Positions 5,973 through 13,419 are shown, counted from the stretch's first letter. The stretch is 35,175 bases of DNA from Pyramidobacter sp. C12-8 (GCF_002007215.1 NZ_MUHX01000030.1:1-35175); one strand, 5' to 3'. A program made the numbers and translations. Notes: generated by a model from the letters alone, not told the origin.

Positions 5973-6991
5973 GGGCGTTAGTGTCAAGCGCAGCGCAAAT
6001 GCCGGATCGCTTCCGCCGGGGCACGGGGCCTGACGGCGTGGACCGCGATTTCGTCGAGACTGCGGCGCGGCTCAGAAAAGAGCTTTACGAAGAATACGGC
6101 GCCTTTTACTACGTGCCGATGGCGGAATCCCGAGCCGTGCAGCTTCCCGTCTCCGTGGGGTGCAGCTATGGCCGCTGCCTCTTCTGCGACCTGAATCACG
6201 GGCTGGCCTACCGGGAGCTTTCCTGCCCGGAGATACGGGACAAGGTCGGGAAATTGCGTTTTCTCCACAAATACGACCGCCGGCCCGTGCGGCGCTGTCT
6301 TTTGTCTGGAGGGAACCCGTTTTGTTTGCCCGCGGAGAAACTGCTGTGGATCGCCGGGGAGCTGCGCGGCGCCTTTCCCGAGTGCGAGTCCGTCTCCTGC
6401 TTCGCACGGGCGGACGACGTGATGAAAAAGTCGGCGGAGGAACTTGAGATCCTGCGCGCGGCCGGATACGACCGCCTGTGCCTGGGGATCGAGTCGGGGT
6501 CGGAGCGGGTGCTCCGCTATCACGAGAAGGGCGTGGGGCGCGCCGGGAACGCCGAGGCCATGAGGAAGCTCGACGCCGCCGGGATAAGCTATTCAGTCTA
6601 CGTCATCCTGGGGCTGGGGGGACGGGCTCTTTCCGACGAGCACATCGCCGAGACGGCAAGCCTGCTGAACGGAGCGCATCCCTTCGAGCTGACGGTGGTG
6701 AACCTGGTACTGTTCAGGGGAGCCCGTCTGGCGGAGCGCGTGCGCGCGGGCGAGTTCAAGCGGCTTCGGCCGCTCGAGGCTCTGGGCGAGGGGCGGCGTC
6801 TTCTCTCGCTGCTGGAGATACCGACCGTCTACGACGGGACCCACAAGACCAACGCCTTTCCGCTGAAAGGGCGTCTGCCGGAGCACAAAGCGCTCCTGCT
6901 GCGCCGGATGGACTGGGCCATCGAGCGTCTGAGCCGCGGGAACGTGCAGGAATACGAGATGCGAAGATGGCGCAACTGGTTCACGGAGTAA
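5969..6991 (+). CDS. Radical SAM protein with a CX4CX2C cluster motif
   Basis: A 340-residue product. Near residues 60-73, PVSVGCSYGRCLFCD supplies three cysteines (65, 70, 73) spaced CX4CX2C, a variant of the usual CX3CX2C that binds the 4Fe-4S cluster cleaving S-adenosylmethionine. CLLSGGNPF fits the SAM-contacting glycine motif and LCLGIESGSERVL the later barrel strand of the Elp3/HemN-like fold. The substrate is unknown. The start is uncertain: GTG 5969 overlaps the preceding TGA, and ATG 5999 is an alternative. Neither has a strong ribosome-binding site. The N-terminus directly abuts a truncated permease, so the native start and promoter may have been lost or exchanged. Confidence 0.8.
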   Translation: MRALVSSAAQMPDRFRRGTGPDGVDRDFVETAARLRKELYEEYGAFYYVPMAESRAVQLPVSVGCSYGRCLFCDLNHGLAYRELSCPEIRDKVGKLRFLHKYDRRPVRRCLLSGGNPFCLPAEKLLWIAGELRGAFPECESVSCFARADDVMKKSAEELEILRAAGYDRLCLGIESGSERVLRYHEKGVGRAGNAEAMRKLDAAGISYSVYVILGLGGRALSDEHIAETASLLNGAHPFELTVVNLVLFRGARLAERVRAGEFKRLRPLEALGEGRRLLSLLEIPTVYDGTHKTNAFPLKGRLPEHKALLLRRMDWAIERLSRGNVQEYEMRRWRNWFTE

Positions 6992-7307
6992 CGCCCCGCA
7001 TCGGGAAAAAATCGGCGTCTGCCGCGAACGTGAGGAAAAAACGCGCCGGTTCCGTTTTAATGAAATCCGGAAATCCGAATCACTTCAATCGGCGGGGTTC
7101 TTGAGGTCGCCCCGCCCGCGCCGCCTTCCGCAGGCGCCGTTTCATCGCCGCTGTTTTTTCGTCGTATTCTCGCAATGTGCTGAATTATGAAAAAAATGCC
7201 CCTCAAAACGTGGCACATGTGCTATAATGCCGCTAACTTTTCAGGAAAACGGCGAGACGGAATTTTTCGCCTGTTCTGAAGATCTTGTCGTTTGAGGAGT
7301 GAAGGGT
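6992..7307. other. Intergenic region between radical SAM gene and NSS transporter
   Basis: No credible gene is visible. It holds two GC-rich hairpins, GGCGGGG/CCCCGCC (7091-7116) and GCGCC/GGCGC (7118-7137), neither with a proper T-run, and then the transporter promoter near 7220. The hairpins may act as a weak terminator for the radical SAM gene. Confidence 0.5.
7213..7228 (+). promoter_or_regulatory. Extended -10 promoter with overlapping palindrome
   Basis: TGCTATAAT (7220-7228) is a perfect extended -10. The perfect 10-bp palindrome GCACATGTGC (7213-7222) overlaps its upstream edge and could be an operator. No -35 match is evident at the usual distance. It lies 80 bp before the transporter start. 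Confidence 0.55.
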
Positions 7308-8660
7308 ATGGAACGAGAGAGTTTCAAGTCGCGGATCGGTTTCATCCTGGTCAGCGCCGGGTGCGCGATCGGCATCGGCAACGTGTGGAAGTATCCCTGG
7401 CTGGTGGGGCAGAACGGCGGCGGCATTTTCGTGCTGTTCTACCTGCTGTTTTTGATCTGTATGGGCATTCCCGTGCTGACGATGGAGCTGGCGGTGGGAC
7501 GCGGCAGCCGCAAGAGCGCCGTCAAGGGCTACGAGACGCTGGAGCCGGCCGGCAGCAAATGGCACGTACACGGCTGGTTCTGCGTGGCGGGCAACTATCT
7601 GCTGATGATGTACTACACGACGGTTTCCGGCTGGATGCTGTCGTACTTCTTCAAGTTCACCTTCGGCACGTTCGACGGCATGGCGGCCGAGAAGGTGAAC
7701 GGCGTCTTCGGCGGCATGCTCGGCAATCCCGAGGAGATGGCGCTGTGCATGGCGCTGACGGTGATCGGCGGCTTTCTGGTCTGTTCCATGGGGATGCAGA
7801 AGGGGCTGGAGAAGGTCACCAAGTGGATGATGCTCGGCCTGCTGGCGCTGATCGTGGTGCTGGCGGTGCACAGTCTGCTGCTGCCGGGGGCTGGGGAAGG
7901 GGCGCGCTTTTATCTGTTGCCCAGCGTGGAGCGCATGAAGGCTTCCGGGCTCGGCTCCGTGATCATGGCGGCCATGAACCAGTCGTTCTTCACGCTCAGC
8001 CTCGGCATCGCCTCGATGGAGATCTTCGGCAGCTACATGTCGGATCAGTTCACGCTGACCGGCGAGGCCGTGCGCATCGTCGCGCTCGACACCTTCGTGG
8101 CGTTCATGGCCGGACTGATCATCTTTCCCGCCTGCTTCAGCTTCGGCGTGCAGCCCGACGCCGGCCCGTCGCTGATCTTCCTCACGCTGCCCAAGGTCTT
8201 CATCAACATGGAGGCGGGCCGTTTGTGGGGCTCGCTGTTCTTCCTGTTCATGACCTTCGCCAGCTTCTCGACGGTGATCACCGTGTTCGAAAACATCCTG
8301 GCCGCCTGCATGGACAACTTCGGCTGGTCGCGTACCAAGTCCGTGTGGTTTAACTGCGCCTTCGTGCTCGTGACCAGCGTGCCCTGCGTGCTGGGCTACA
8401 ATCTGTGGAGCGACGTGCGCATCCTCGGTTCGCGCGACGTGCTCGACAGCGAAGACTTTGTCGTCAGCAATCTGCTGCTGCCGCTGGGGTCGCTGATCTA
8501 TCTGCTGTTCTGCGTGACGAAATGGGGCTGGGGCTTCGACAAATACCTGGCGGAGTGCAACAAGGGCGTGGGCATCAAGATGAGCCGCCGCTTCAAGCCA
8601 TATTTTCAGTTCGTGCTGCCGCTGCTGATCCTGGCGATCCTGATCCAGGGGCTGATGTAA
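7308..8660 (+). CDS. Sodium-dependent transporter, NSS (SNF) family
   Basis: A 450-residue polytopic inner-membrane protein of the neurotransmitter:sodium symporter family, the group that includes bacterial LeuT and MhsT and usually imports amino acids with Na+. The N-terminus SRIGFILVSAGCAIGIGNVWKYPW is the TM1 signature, with the unwound GxGNxWxFP-like segment that binds Na+ and substrate. About 11-12 hydrophobic spans follow, with FFTLSLGIASMEIFGSYM matching TM6. ATG 7308 follows GAGGAG (7294-7299). A GTG at 7299 overlaps that site. Monocistronic between a promoter at 7220 and a bidirectional terminator. Substrate not identifiable. Confidence 0.93.
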   Translation: MERESFKSRIGFILVSAGCAIGIGNVWKYPWLVGQNGGGIFVLFYLLFLICMGIPVLTMELAVGRGSRKSAVKGYETLEPAGSKWHVHGWFCVAGNYLLMMYYTTVSGWMLSYFFKFTFGTFDGMAAEKVNGVFGGMLGNPEEMALCMALTVIGGFLVCSMGMQKGLEKVTKWMMLGLLALIVVLAVHSLLLPGAGEGARFYLLPSVERMKASGLGSVIMAAMNQSFFTLSLGIASMEIFGSYMSDQFTLTGEAVRIVALDTFVAFMAGLIIFPACFSFGVQPDAGPSLIFLTLPKVFINMEAGRLWGSLFFLFMTFASFSTVITVFENILAACMDNFGWSRTKSVWFNCAFVLVTSVPCVLGYNLWSDVRILGSRDVLDSEDFVVSNLLLPLGSLIYLLFCVTKWGWGFDKYLAECNKGVGIKMSRRFKPYFQFVLPLLILAILIQGLM

Positions 8661-8666
8661 CAAACA

Positions 8667-8698
8667 AAGAGGACTTCCCGCACACGGGAAGTCCTCTT
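8667..8698. terminator. Bidirectional terminator between convergent genes
   Basis: A perfect stem of 13-14 bp, AGAGGACTTCCCG (8668-8680) with its complement (8685-8697), around CACA. T-rich tails occur on both sides, so it can serve the transporter (+) and the convergent minus-strand gene ending at 8714. Confidence 0.85.
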
Positions 8699-8713
8699 GA
8701 TGTTTCTTGAGAT

Positions 8714-9922
8714 TTATCTTTGTACGGCGGCGCGGAATTTCTGCTTCCGGCTCTTCGGAGTTTCGGGAAGCGTCATGGCGAGAAGTCGGGCATCAAGCAG
8801 CGGCGTGATGTAACGCTGCGTGACGTAGAACACGGTTTTTATGCCTAAAAAATCGGCGATCTCGCGACGGGTACGCGGGATCCGGCAGAATTCGAGCAGG
8901 CGCGCCGCGCTGTCGGGCAGTTCGTCTACGCCGACAGGCCGATCGTTCCGGCTGCGGTTGTAGAACGTGACGACGAATTCGTTGCGGCGATTTTCGAAAA
9001 CCGGCTCGGGCAGCCCCATGGCCGCCATTTCGCGGCACATGGTGGGGATGCCGGAATAACGATTTTCGGCCTGCGTCAGCGTCTCGGCCATGACTGCCAG
9101 CGTGGAGTTGCGCAGATCGGGCCGACCCTGTCCCAGCTGTTCGACGGTCATGCGGCCATAGAGCGCGCCGGGGCTGTGGATTTCGAGCCGATCGGTGAAA
9201 AAGTCGATCTGTATGGGCGTCCCTTCGGTATGGAGGCTGTAGTCGCGGTGGATCAGCGCGTTGAGGATGGCTTCGCGGATCGCGATGAGCGGGTATTCTG
9301 GGACGTCGCGCCGTTCTCCTGTCTGCGCGTCGACGACGGTCCGCACCTTCATGTTGCGGCTGCAGAAAGCGAGAGCTTCTTCCGCCATGGCGGACAGAGA
9401 CCCTTCGATCCTTTTATTGTCGATGAAACGGGCGCGCCCGGCGTCGACGTCGCCGATGCGCGTACCGGGAACGACCACAGCGGTGATCGCCAGTTGAGGG
9501 AAGAATCCCTGCGGATACAGGCCGAACGTCATCACGGCGGCCAGAGTGAGAGCTCCGCCACGGGTGATGTTCAGCATTTCATAGGCCTGCGCTTCGGAAA
9601 GCTGGCTGAAGCCGGGACGTTCAAAACGCTTTTGTGAAAGATATCGATGGAGTTGGTTTTGATCCAGCATCTGCAACGTGGCGCGTTCGACGGGGCGTTC
9701 GTCGTCATGCAGACGGCGGCGGAACGCTTCGTAGCTGTACAGTTCGTAGTCCGTCATCGGCAGGTCTGCGTCGCCGACGCTGTCTTGATTGGAGAAGCTG
9801 GACAGCGTGCCGTACAGTTTTTGCGGACAGCCGTCGTGAGCTGCCTTGACCTCGATGGTCCGGGATTCCGCCTTTTGTTGGCGGAGCGACTGGATCAGCT
9901 GGACTAATTCTTCGCTTAACAT
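8714..9922 (-). CDS. AlbA_2 (Schlafen-like)/RecG-C-terminal-like regulator, apparently with an internal deletion
   Basis: The 402-residue product belongs to the family annotated as ATP-binding or RecG-related putative transcriptional regulators. The N-terminus ESRTIEVKAAHDGCPQKLYG and TLSSFSNQD match the start of the AlbA_2 DNA-binding domain. The sequence then jumps at residues 47-49 to VGDADLPMTDYELYSYEAF, which in the family lies roughly 90 residues later. The rest is complete: FIDNKRIEGS, the HATPase_c_4-like IREAILNALIHRDYSLHTEG, ENRYSGIPTM, and a C-terminal winged helix (RTRREIADFLGI). The GGxxxxG core of AlbA_2 is therefore missing. GGGAGGTG precedes the start. The frame is open, so it may still be expressed. 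The family comparison is from memory. Confidence 0.8.
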   Translation of the reverse strand: MLSEELVQLIQSLRQQKAESRTIEVKAAHDGCPQKLYGTLSSFSNQDSVGDADLPMTDYELYSYEAFRRRLHDDERPVERATLQMLDQNQLHRYLSQKRFERPGFSQLSEAQAYEMLNITRGGALTLAAVMTFGLYPQGFFPQLAITAVVVPGTRIGDVDAGRARFIDNKRIEGSLSAMAEEALAFCSRNMKVRTVVDAQTGERRDVPEYPLIAIREAILNALIHRDYSLHTEGTPIQIDFFTDRLEIHSPGALYGRMTVEQLGQGRPDLRNSTLAVMAETLTQAENRYSGIPTMCREMAAMGLPEPVFENRRNEFVVTFYNRSRNDRPVGVDELPDSAARLLEFCRIPRTRREIADFLGIKTVFYVTQRYITPLLDARLLAMTLPETPKSRKQKFRAAVQR

Positions 9923-9938
9923 GAAACGTCACCTCCCG

Positions 9939-10040
9939 ATGAACACATCATGCCATAAATGAACAAACGAAATCAACGAATAGAAGTGAATAAACAAAGA
10001 AAAATTGTGTTTTAGCTGATAGAATCGCCAAATAAACAAA
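9939..10040. repeat. Imperfect direct repeats upstream of the AlbA_2-like gene
   Basis: Related AT-rich copies read ATGAACACAT (9939-9948), ATGAACAAAC (9959-9968), GTGAATAAACAAAG (9986-9999) and AATAAACAAA (10031-10040). The first copies overlap the likely promoter of the minus-strand gene: TTGATT and CATGAT, read on the minus strand from about 9976 to 9947, spaced 18 bp. They look like repeated protein-binding sites, possibly for autoregulation. Confidence 0.4.
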
Positions 10041-10092
10041 CAGATCAGCAAAATTTCAGCAAAAAATATTGCGCTGAAATTTTGCTGATCTG
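10041..10092. repeat. Perfect 20-bp inverted repeat downstream of hypE
   Basis: Bases 10041-10060 (beginning CAGATCAGC) are the exact complement of 10073-10092, separated by 12 nt. It lies about 140 nt past the hypE stop, and on the minus strand it is followed by TTTGTTTATTT, so it may be the hyp-operon terminator with an imperfect U-tract. The rest of the 311-bp gap (9923-10233) contains no convincing gene. Confidence 0.8.
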
Positions 10093-10233
10093 CCGTCTTT
10101 TTGCTCATACGACTTCGAGAGATCCGCAAAGCGGGTGGCGCAGGCCGCGCGGCGGTCGGAGATCGTCCCGCGCGACGGAGCCTTCTCGGGAGGCGGCCGC
10201 TTTTCATTTTGGCGCGCGTCGGAGGGAAATTCG

Positions 10234-11229
10234 TCAGCAGATCCGCGGCAGGATCTCGCCGACGGGCATGTCGACGATGCGGGAGCCGCCGAGCCGGGTC
10301 TTCATGCCCACGAGCCCGGCGTGTTCCGCCGTGACGGTGCCGATAAGGGCGGCGTCGCGCCCCAGCGGATGGCGGCGGAGCCGCGCGAGCGCGTTTTCAG
10401 TTTCTGCCGGGGCGCAGGCGATCAGGGCGCAGCCTTCGCTGGCGAGGTAGAGCGGATCGAAACCGAGGATGTCGCAGATGGCGGCGACGGAGGGATGGAG
10501 CGCGAGGCGTTCCTCTTCGATCTCCATGCCGAGGCCCGCGGCTTCGGCCCACTCGCAGAGCACGGTGCCGAGGCCGCCGCGCGTGCAGTCGCGCATGCAG
10601 CGCAGGCCCTCGAGCGGCAACAACGGCGCCAGCAGGGGCCAGAGGGCGGCGCAGTCGCTTTCCAGGCCGCCGCGGTCGAGTCCGTAGCGCAGCGCGGCGA
10701 TGACCGCGCCGTGGCGTCCCGGCGTGGTGGAGAGAATCAGCGCGTCGCCGGGACGCAGGCGGTTCATGCCCAGCGGCCGGGGCGTGACGGCATGGCCGAG
10801 GGCGGTGACGTTGAAAAACGCGCCTTCACAGGCGCCGCGAGGCACCACTTTCGTGTCGCCGGCCGCCAGCGTGGCGCCGAGGGCTTCGCACTGCCGGGCC
10901 GCGCTCCGCACGAGGCGCAGCAATTCCGCGCGCGGCAGCCCTTCCTCGATGATCATGCCCAGCGTCAGCCACTGCGGCCTGACGCCGCGCATCGCCAGGT
11001 CGTTCGTGGCGCCGCAGACGGCCAGGTGCCCCATGTCGCCGCCGGGGAAAAATCGCGGCGAGACCGTGAAGCCGTCGGTGGTGACGGCCAGATTCCCTTC
11101 TATAAACGTGCAGTCTTCGCAGCCGCCTTTTTGCCCGTCGCAGGCGGCGAAGTTCTTTATCACGGAGGCGATCAGATCGGCCGTGAGGCGGCCGCCGCTT
11201 CCTTCGCCCAACGAGATCAGTTCGCTCAT
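10234..11229 (-). CDS. hypE: Hydrogenase maturation protein HypE
   Basis: A 331-residue protein. HypE receives a carbamoyl group from HypF on its C-terminal cysteine and dehydrates it with ATP to a thiocyanate, the source of the CN ligands of [NiFe] hydrogenases. The N-terminus LGEGSGGRLTADLI is the PurM-like ATP-binding start, CTRGGLGTVLCEWA is the conserved mid-domain motif, and the protein ends in LPRIC, the diagnostic cysteine tail. ATG 11229 overlaps the hypD stop (ATGA), showing translational coupling. A much longer in-frame extension upstream is a shadow of hypD and is not part of the gene. The family is related to SelD, but the PRIC end decides the call. Confidence 0.95.
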   Translation of the reverse strand: MSELISLGEGSGGRLTADLIASVIKNFAACDGQKGGCEDCTFIEGNLAVTTDGFTVSPRFFPGGDMGHLAVCGATNDLAMRGVRPQWLTLGMIIEEGLPRAELLRLVRSAARQCEALGATLAAGDTKVVPRGACEGAFFNVTALGHAVTPRPLGMNRLRPGDALILSTTPGRHGAVIAALRYGLDRGGLESDCAALWPLLAPLLPLEGLRCMRDCTRGGLGTVLCEWAEAAGLGMEIEEERLALHPSVAAICDILGFDPLYLASEGCALIACAPAETENALARLRRHPLGRDAALIGTVTAEHAGLVGMKTRLGGSRIVDMPVGEILPRIC

Positions 11230-12308
11230 AGTCTTCCTCCCCGGCGGCCGTAACGGTACCACGCGCCGCAGCTTCCTTCCGACGAGACCATGCAGGGGCC
11301 GACGGGCTCCTGCGGCGTACAGACCTTTCCAAAAAGAGCGCACTGCGGCGGCGCGAGTCGGCCGCGCAGCACCTCGCCGCAGCGGCAGCCGGGAATGGGC
11401 GCGCTGACGGCGGGCGGCAGCTCCAGCTTGGCGCGGGCGTCGCAGCGGGAGTACGGGGCGCGCAGTTTCAGCCCCGACATCCCGATCGTGCCCAGGCCGC
11501 GCCAGACGCTGTCGCAGGGCGTGAAACACTCGTCGATCAGCGCCCGGGCGCGCGGATTGCCGTGATCGCGCACGCCGCTCGGATAGGCGTTGACGATGCG
11601 CGGCTTCCGGCGCGCGATCTGCGACAGCAGCGCGCACAACGCCAGCAGGATCTGCTCTCCCTCGAAGCCGCCCACGGCGCAGGCGAGGCGGTACTTTTCG
11701 GCCAGGATCCCGTAAGGCTCCAGCCCGATGATGCTCGAGACGTGCCCCGGCAGCAGAAAACCCTTCACGCCGGTCCGCGGATCCTGCGCCAGCAGTTCGA
11801 GCGCCGGGAGGACCCGCTTATGTTCGACCAGCACGGAAACGTTGCCGACGCCGAGACGCCTCGCTTCTTGAAGAAGCAGGGCCGTCTGCGGCGTCGTCGT
11901 CTCGAAGCCGACGGCGAAAAAAACGAACTCCCGCTGCGGCTCGCGCAGAGCCAGCGGGATCACGTCCAAGGCGCTCATGACCACGCGCACGTCGCCGCCG
12001 CGGGCCGCCGCTTCGCGCAGCGAGCCGCCTCGTCCCGGCACGCGGATCATGTCGCCGTAGCTGCACAACGCCACGCCGGGCAGCGAAGCCGCCGCGATGG
12101 CCTGGTCGACGTCGGCCTGATCGGTGACGCAGACCGGGCAGCCGGGGCCGGAAAGCAGCGCGACGTTTTCCGGCAGCAGCGAGCGCAGGCCGCTGCGGAA
12201 GATCGACACCGTATGAGTGCCGCAGACTTCCATCAGCGTGACCGGTCCCGTGCGCCGGGCCAGCTCCGCCAACGTCCGCGCGGCGCTAGAAAGGAAGCTG
12301 CCCCGCAT
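11226..12308 (-). CDS. hypD: Hydrogenase maturation protein HypD
   Basis: A 360-residue Fe-S scaffold protein that with HypC assembles the Fe(CN)2CO unit of [NiFe] hydrogenases. Visible signatures: MEVCGTHT, LLSGPGCPVCVT, AVGFETTTPQT, GFLLPGHVSSIIG and YPSGVRDHGN. The C-terminal cysteine cluster of the 4Fe-4S site is also present: CRCGEVLRG, CALFGKVCTP and GPCMVSSEGSCGAWYRY. ATG 12308 gives the family N-terminus. It overlaps the end of hypC by 23 bp, and its stop overlaps the hypE start by 3 bp, so the three genes are tightly coupled. Confidence 0.95.
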   Translation of the reverse strand: MRGSFLSSAARTLAELARRTGPVTLMEVCGTHTVSIFRSGLRSLLPENVALLSGPGCPVCVTDQADVDQAIAAASLPGVALCSYGDMIRVPGRGGSLREAAARGGDVRVVMSALDVIPLALREPQREFVFFAVGFETTTPQTALLLQEARRLGVGNVSVLVEHKRVLPALELLAQDPRTGVKGFLLPGHVSSIIGLEPYGILAEKYRLACAVGGFEGEQILLALCALLSQIARRKPRIVNAYPSGVRDHGNPRARALIDECFTPCDSVWRGLGTIGMSGLKLRAPYSRCDARAKLELPPAVSAPIPGCRCGEVLRGRLAPPQCALFGKVCTPQEPVGPCMVSSEGSCGAWYRYGRRGGRL

Positions 12309-12531
12309 CGCCGGCGCCTTCCCGGATTTCGGCCCAGAGCGCTTCCAGTTCCGCGCCGTCGCGTTCGTCGACTTTTTCGATGGCAAAACCGGCATGCACC
12401 AGCACGAGATCCCCCACGGCCGGCGCGTCCAGCAGGTCGACGCGGATCGAACGGCGGATCGGGCCGGCCGAAGCGATCGCGCTGCCGTCGCCGCAAAGCT
12501 CTTCAATTCTGTGAGGCACTGCGAGACACAT
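12286..12531 (-). CDS. hypC: Hydrogenase assembly chaperone HypC
   Basis: An 81-residue protein starting MCLAVPHRIEEL. The Cys directly after the start Met is the residue that binds the Fe(CN)2CO precursor with HypD and the hydrogenase large subunit. VGDLVLVHAGFAIEKVDE is the conserved C-terminal half of the family. ATG 12531 follows GGGGGCGG. First gene of the hypC-hypD-hypE operon; hypA, hypB, hypF and the hydrogenase itself are not in this window. Confidence 0.93.
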   Translation of the reverse strand: MCLAVPHRIEELCGDGSAIASAGPIRRSIRVDLLDAPAVGDLVLVHAGFAIEKVDERDGAELEALWAEIREGAGDAGQLPF

Positions 12532-12568
12532 CTGTCCGCCCCCTTTTTTTTTCGAAAACCCTTCGTCA

Positions 12569-12574
12569 ATTATA
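12569..12574 (-). promoter_or_regulatory. Possible -10 box of the hypCDE operon
   Basis: TATAAT on the minus strand, 38 bp before the hypC start. No convincing -35 box is seen 16-18 bp upstream, so an activator may be needed or the match may be chance. Confidence 0.35.
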
Positions 12575-12684
12575 CAACGGCGAAACGCTTTCGCCGCACG
12601 GCAGTTGCATCCCGCCCGAAACGTTTTTCCAATTTGTTGCATGTTTGAACTTTGAGGCGTTTATATCTTATTCATTTTGCGTCA

Positions 12685-12712
12685 TTGACGTAACCGATTC
12701 TGGCGTTAAAAT
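12685..12712 (+). promoter_or_regulatory. Promoter of the thioredoxin gene
   Basis: TTGACG (12685-12690), 16-bp spacer, TAAAAT (12707-12712). The predicted start near 12719 leaves a leader of about 55 nt. Confidence 0.7.
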
Positions 12713-12773
12713 GAAACGGTAAAAGCCGCACGAACTGCGCGGACAAAAACACCTTTCAAGGAGTGGATTCACT

Positions 12774-13100
12774 ATGGCAGTCGAACTTACGAAAGAGACG
12801 TATGAAGCGGCGATCGAAGCCAGCAAAAACAAACCCATGTTTATGGATTTCTGGGGCCCCAAGTGCACTCATTGCCTTGCCCTGATGCCCAGCGTCGAAG
12901 CTCTCGCCGAGAAGTATGCCGACAAGGTCGATCTGTGCAAGGTCAACATCGCCGGCGGCCGCCGCGTCGCCATGGCCCTCAAGGTCATGAGCCTTCCTTC
13001 CTTCCTGTTCTTCAAGAACGGCGCCGAAGTGGCCCGTCTCAGCGGTGACACGGTCACCATCGAGCAGATCGAAGAGAACGTCAAGAAGCTCTGCGAATAA
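12774..13100 (+). CDS. trxA: Thioredoxin-like protein of the glycine-reductase type
   Basis: A 108-residue protein with the thioredoxin fold. The active site is FWGPKCTHC, with redox cysteines 31 and 34, instead of the common WCGPC. Following features are ALMPSVEALAEKY, NIAGGRRVAMALKV and cis-proline SLPSF. This pattern resembles the divergent thioredoxins that donate electrons to glycine reductase in amino-acid-fermenting anaerobes, which fits its position beside the riboswitch-grdXEB operon. AAGGAG (12758-12763) precedes ATG 12774. It has its own promoter and terminator. The probable reductase partner is encoded at 22897. Confidence 0.88.
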   Translation: MAVELTKETYEAAIEASKNKPMFMDFWGPKCTHCLALMPSVEALAEKYADKVDLCKVNIAGGRRVAMALKVMSLPSFLFFKNGAEVARLSGDTVTIEQIEENVKKLCE

Positions 13101-13112
13101 CCTCGCCCAACG

Positions 13113-13145
13113 AAAAAGCCCGCGCGTTTCGCGCGGGCTTTTTGC
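13113..13145 (+). terminator. Intrinsic terminator after the thioredoxin gene
   Basis: AAAAAGCCCGCGCG (from 13113) pairs with its complement ending in a T-run (to 13143) around TTTC. Confidence 0.93.
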
Positions 13146-13419
13146 ATCGGACGCCGCGTGAGTTCCGGAGCGGAAATCGGCGCGGGGAGGAGGGCGCGGC
13201 GGGATGTTTTTTGTCGTGAATGGGTTTGTATTTTTAAATGAAAAATAAAGGCCGTAAATCTTTATGTTGTGACAGAATGTCGTAAGAATATTTCTTTCTT
13301 CGAGGCGTTTGTTTAAAATGCACAAAATAAATTTGCCTTTTTGCGGTTTTGGTGTATTCCTCGTACTTTTGGATCGACTGTTCTTTCATAAAAAACATTA
13401 CTGAGCGATCGTAAAAAAC
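13146..13419. other. AT-rich intergenic stretch before the grd promoter
   Basis: Between the thioredoxin terminator and the riboswitch promoter there are 274 bp, much richer in A and T than the surrounding genes. No gene, RNA or clear repeat is seen. It may hold activator sites for the grd promoter. Confidence 0.5.

Noticed and set aside
7211-7225. TGGCAC followed by TGC, resembling a sigma-54 promoter before the NSS gene
   Set aside because: The GG and GC dinucleotides are only 7 bases apart, while sigma-54 promoters need 10. The perfect extended -10 explains the site better.
9929-10207. Minus-strand ORF of 92 codons between hypE and the AlbA_2-like gene
   Set aside because: It runs through the 20-bp inverted repeat and the promoter repeats, changes from basic GC-rich to AT-rich hydrophobic composition midway, has no ribosome-binding site and resembles no family.
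10234-11229. Annotation of hypE as selD (selenophosphate synthase), tempting because a selenoprotein is nearby
   Set aside because: The C-terminal PRIC tail and linkage to hypC and hypD identify HypE. The N-terminal catalytic Cys/Sec motif of SelD is absent.
10135-11253. Long plus-strand ORF opposite hypE, and similar long ORFs opposite hypD, dnaK, grdE and prfA
   Set aside because: These are antisense shadows produced by high GC in the third codon position. Their translations are low-complexity and unlike known proteins, whereas the opposite strand encodes conserved proteins.
10234-11637. A 467-residue fusion ending in HypE
   Set aside because: The first 136 residues are an out-of-frame reading of hypD. 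The start at 11229 overlaps the hypD stop and gives the normal HypE N-terminus.
13146-13419. Possible second glycine aptamer or small RNA in the AT-rich stretch before the grd promoter
   Set aside because: No conserved aptamer segments are present, and the best promoter lies downstream of the stretch.
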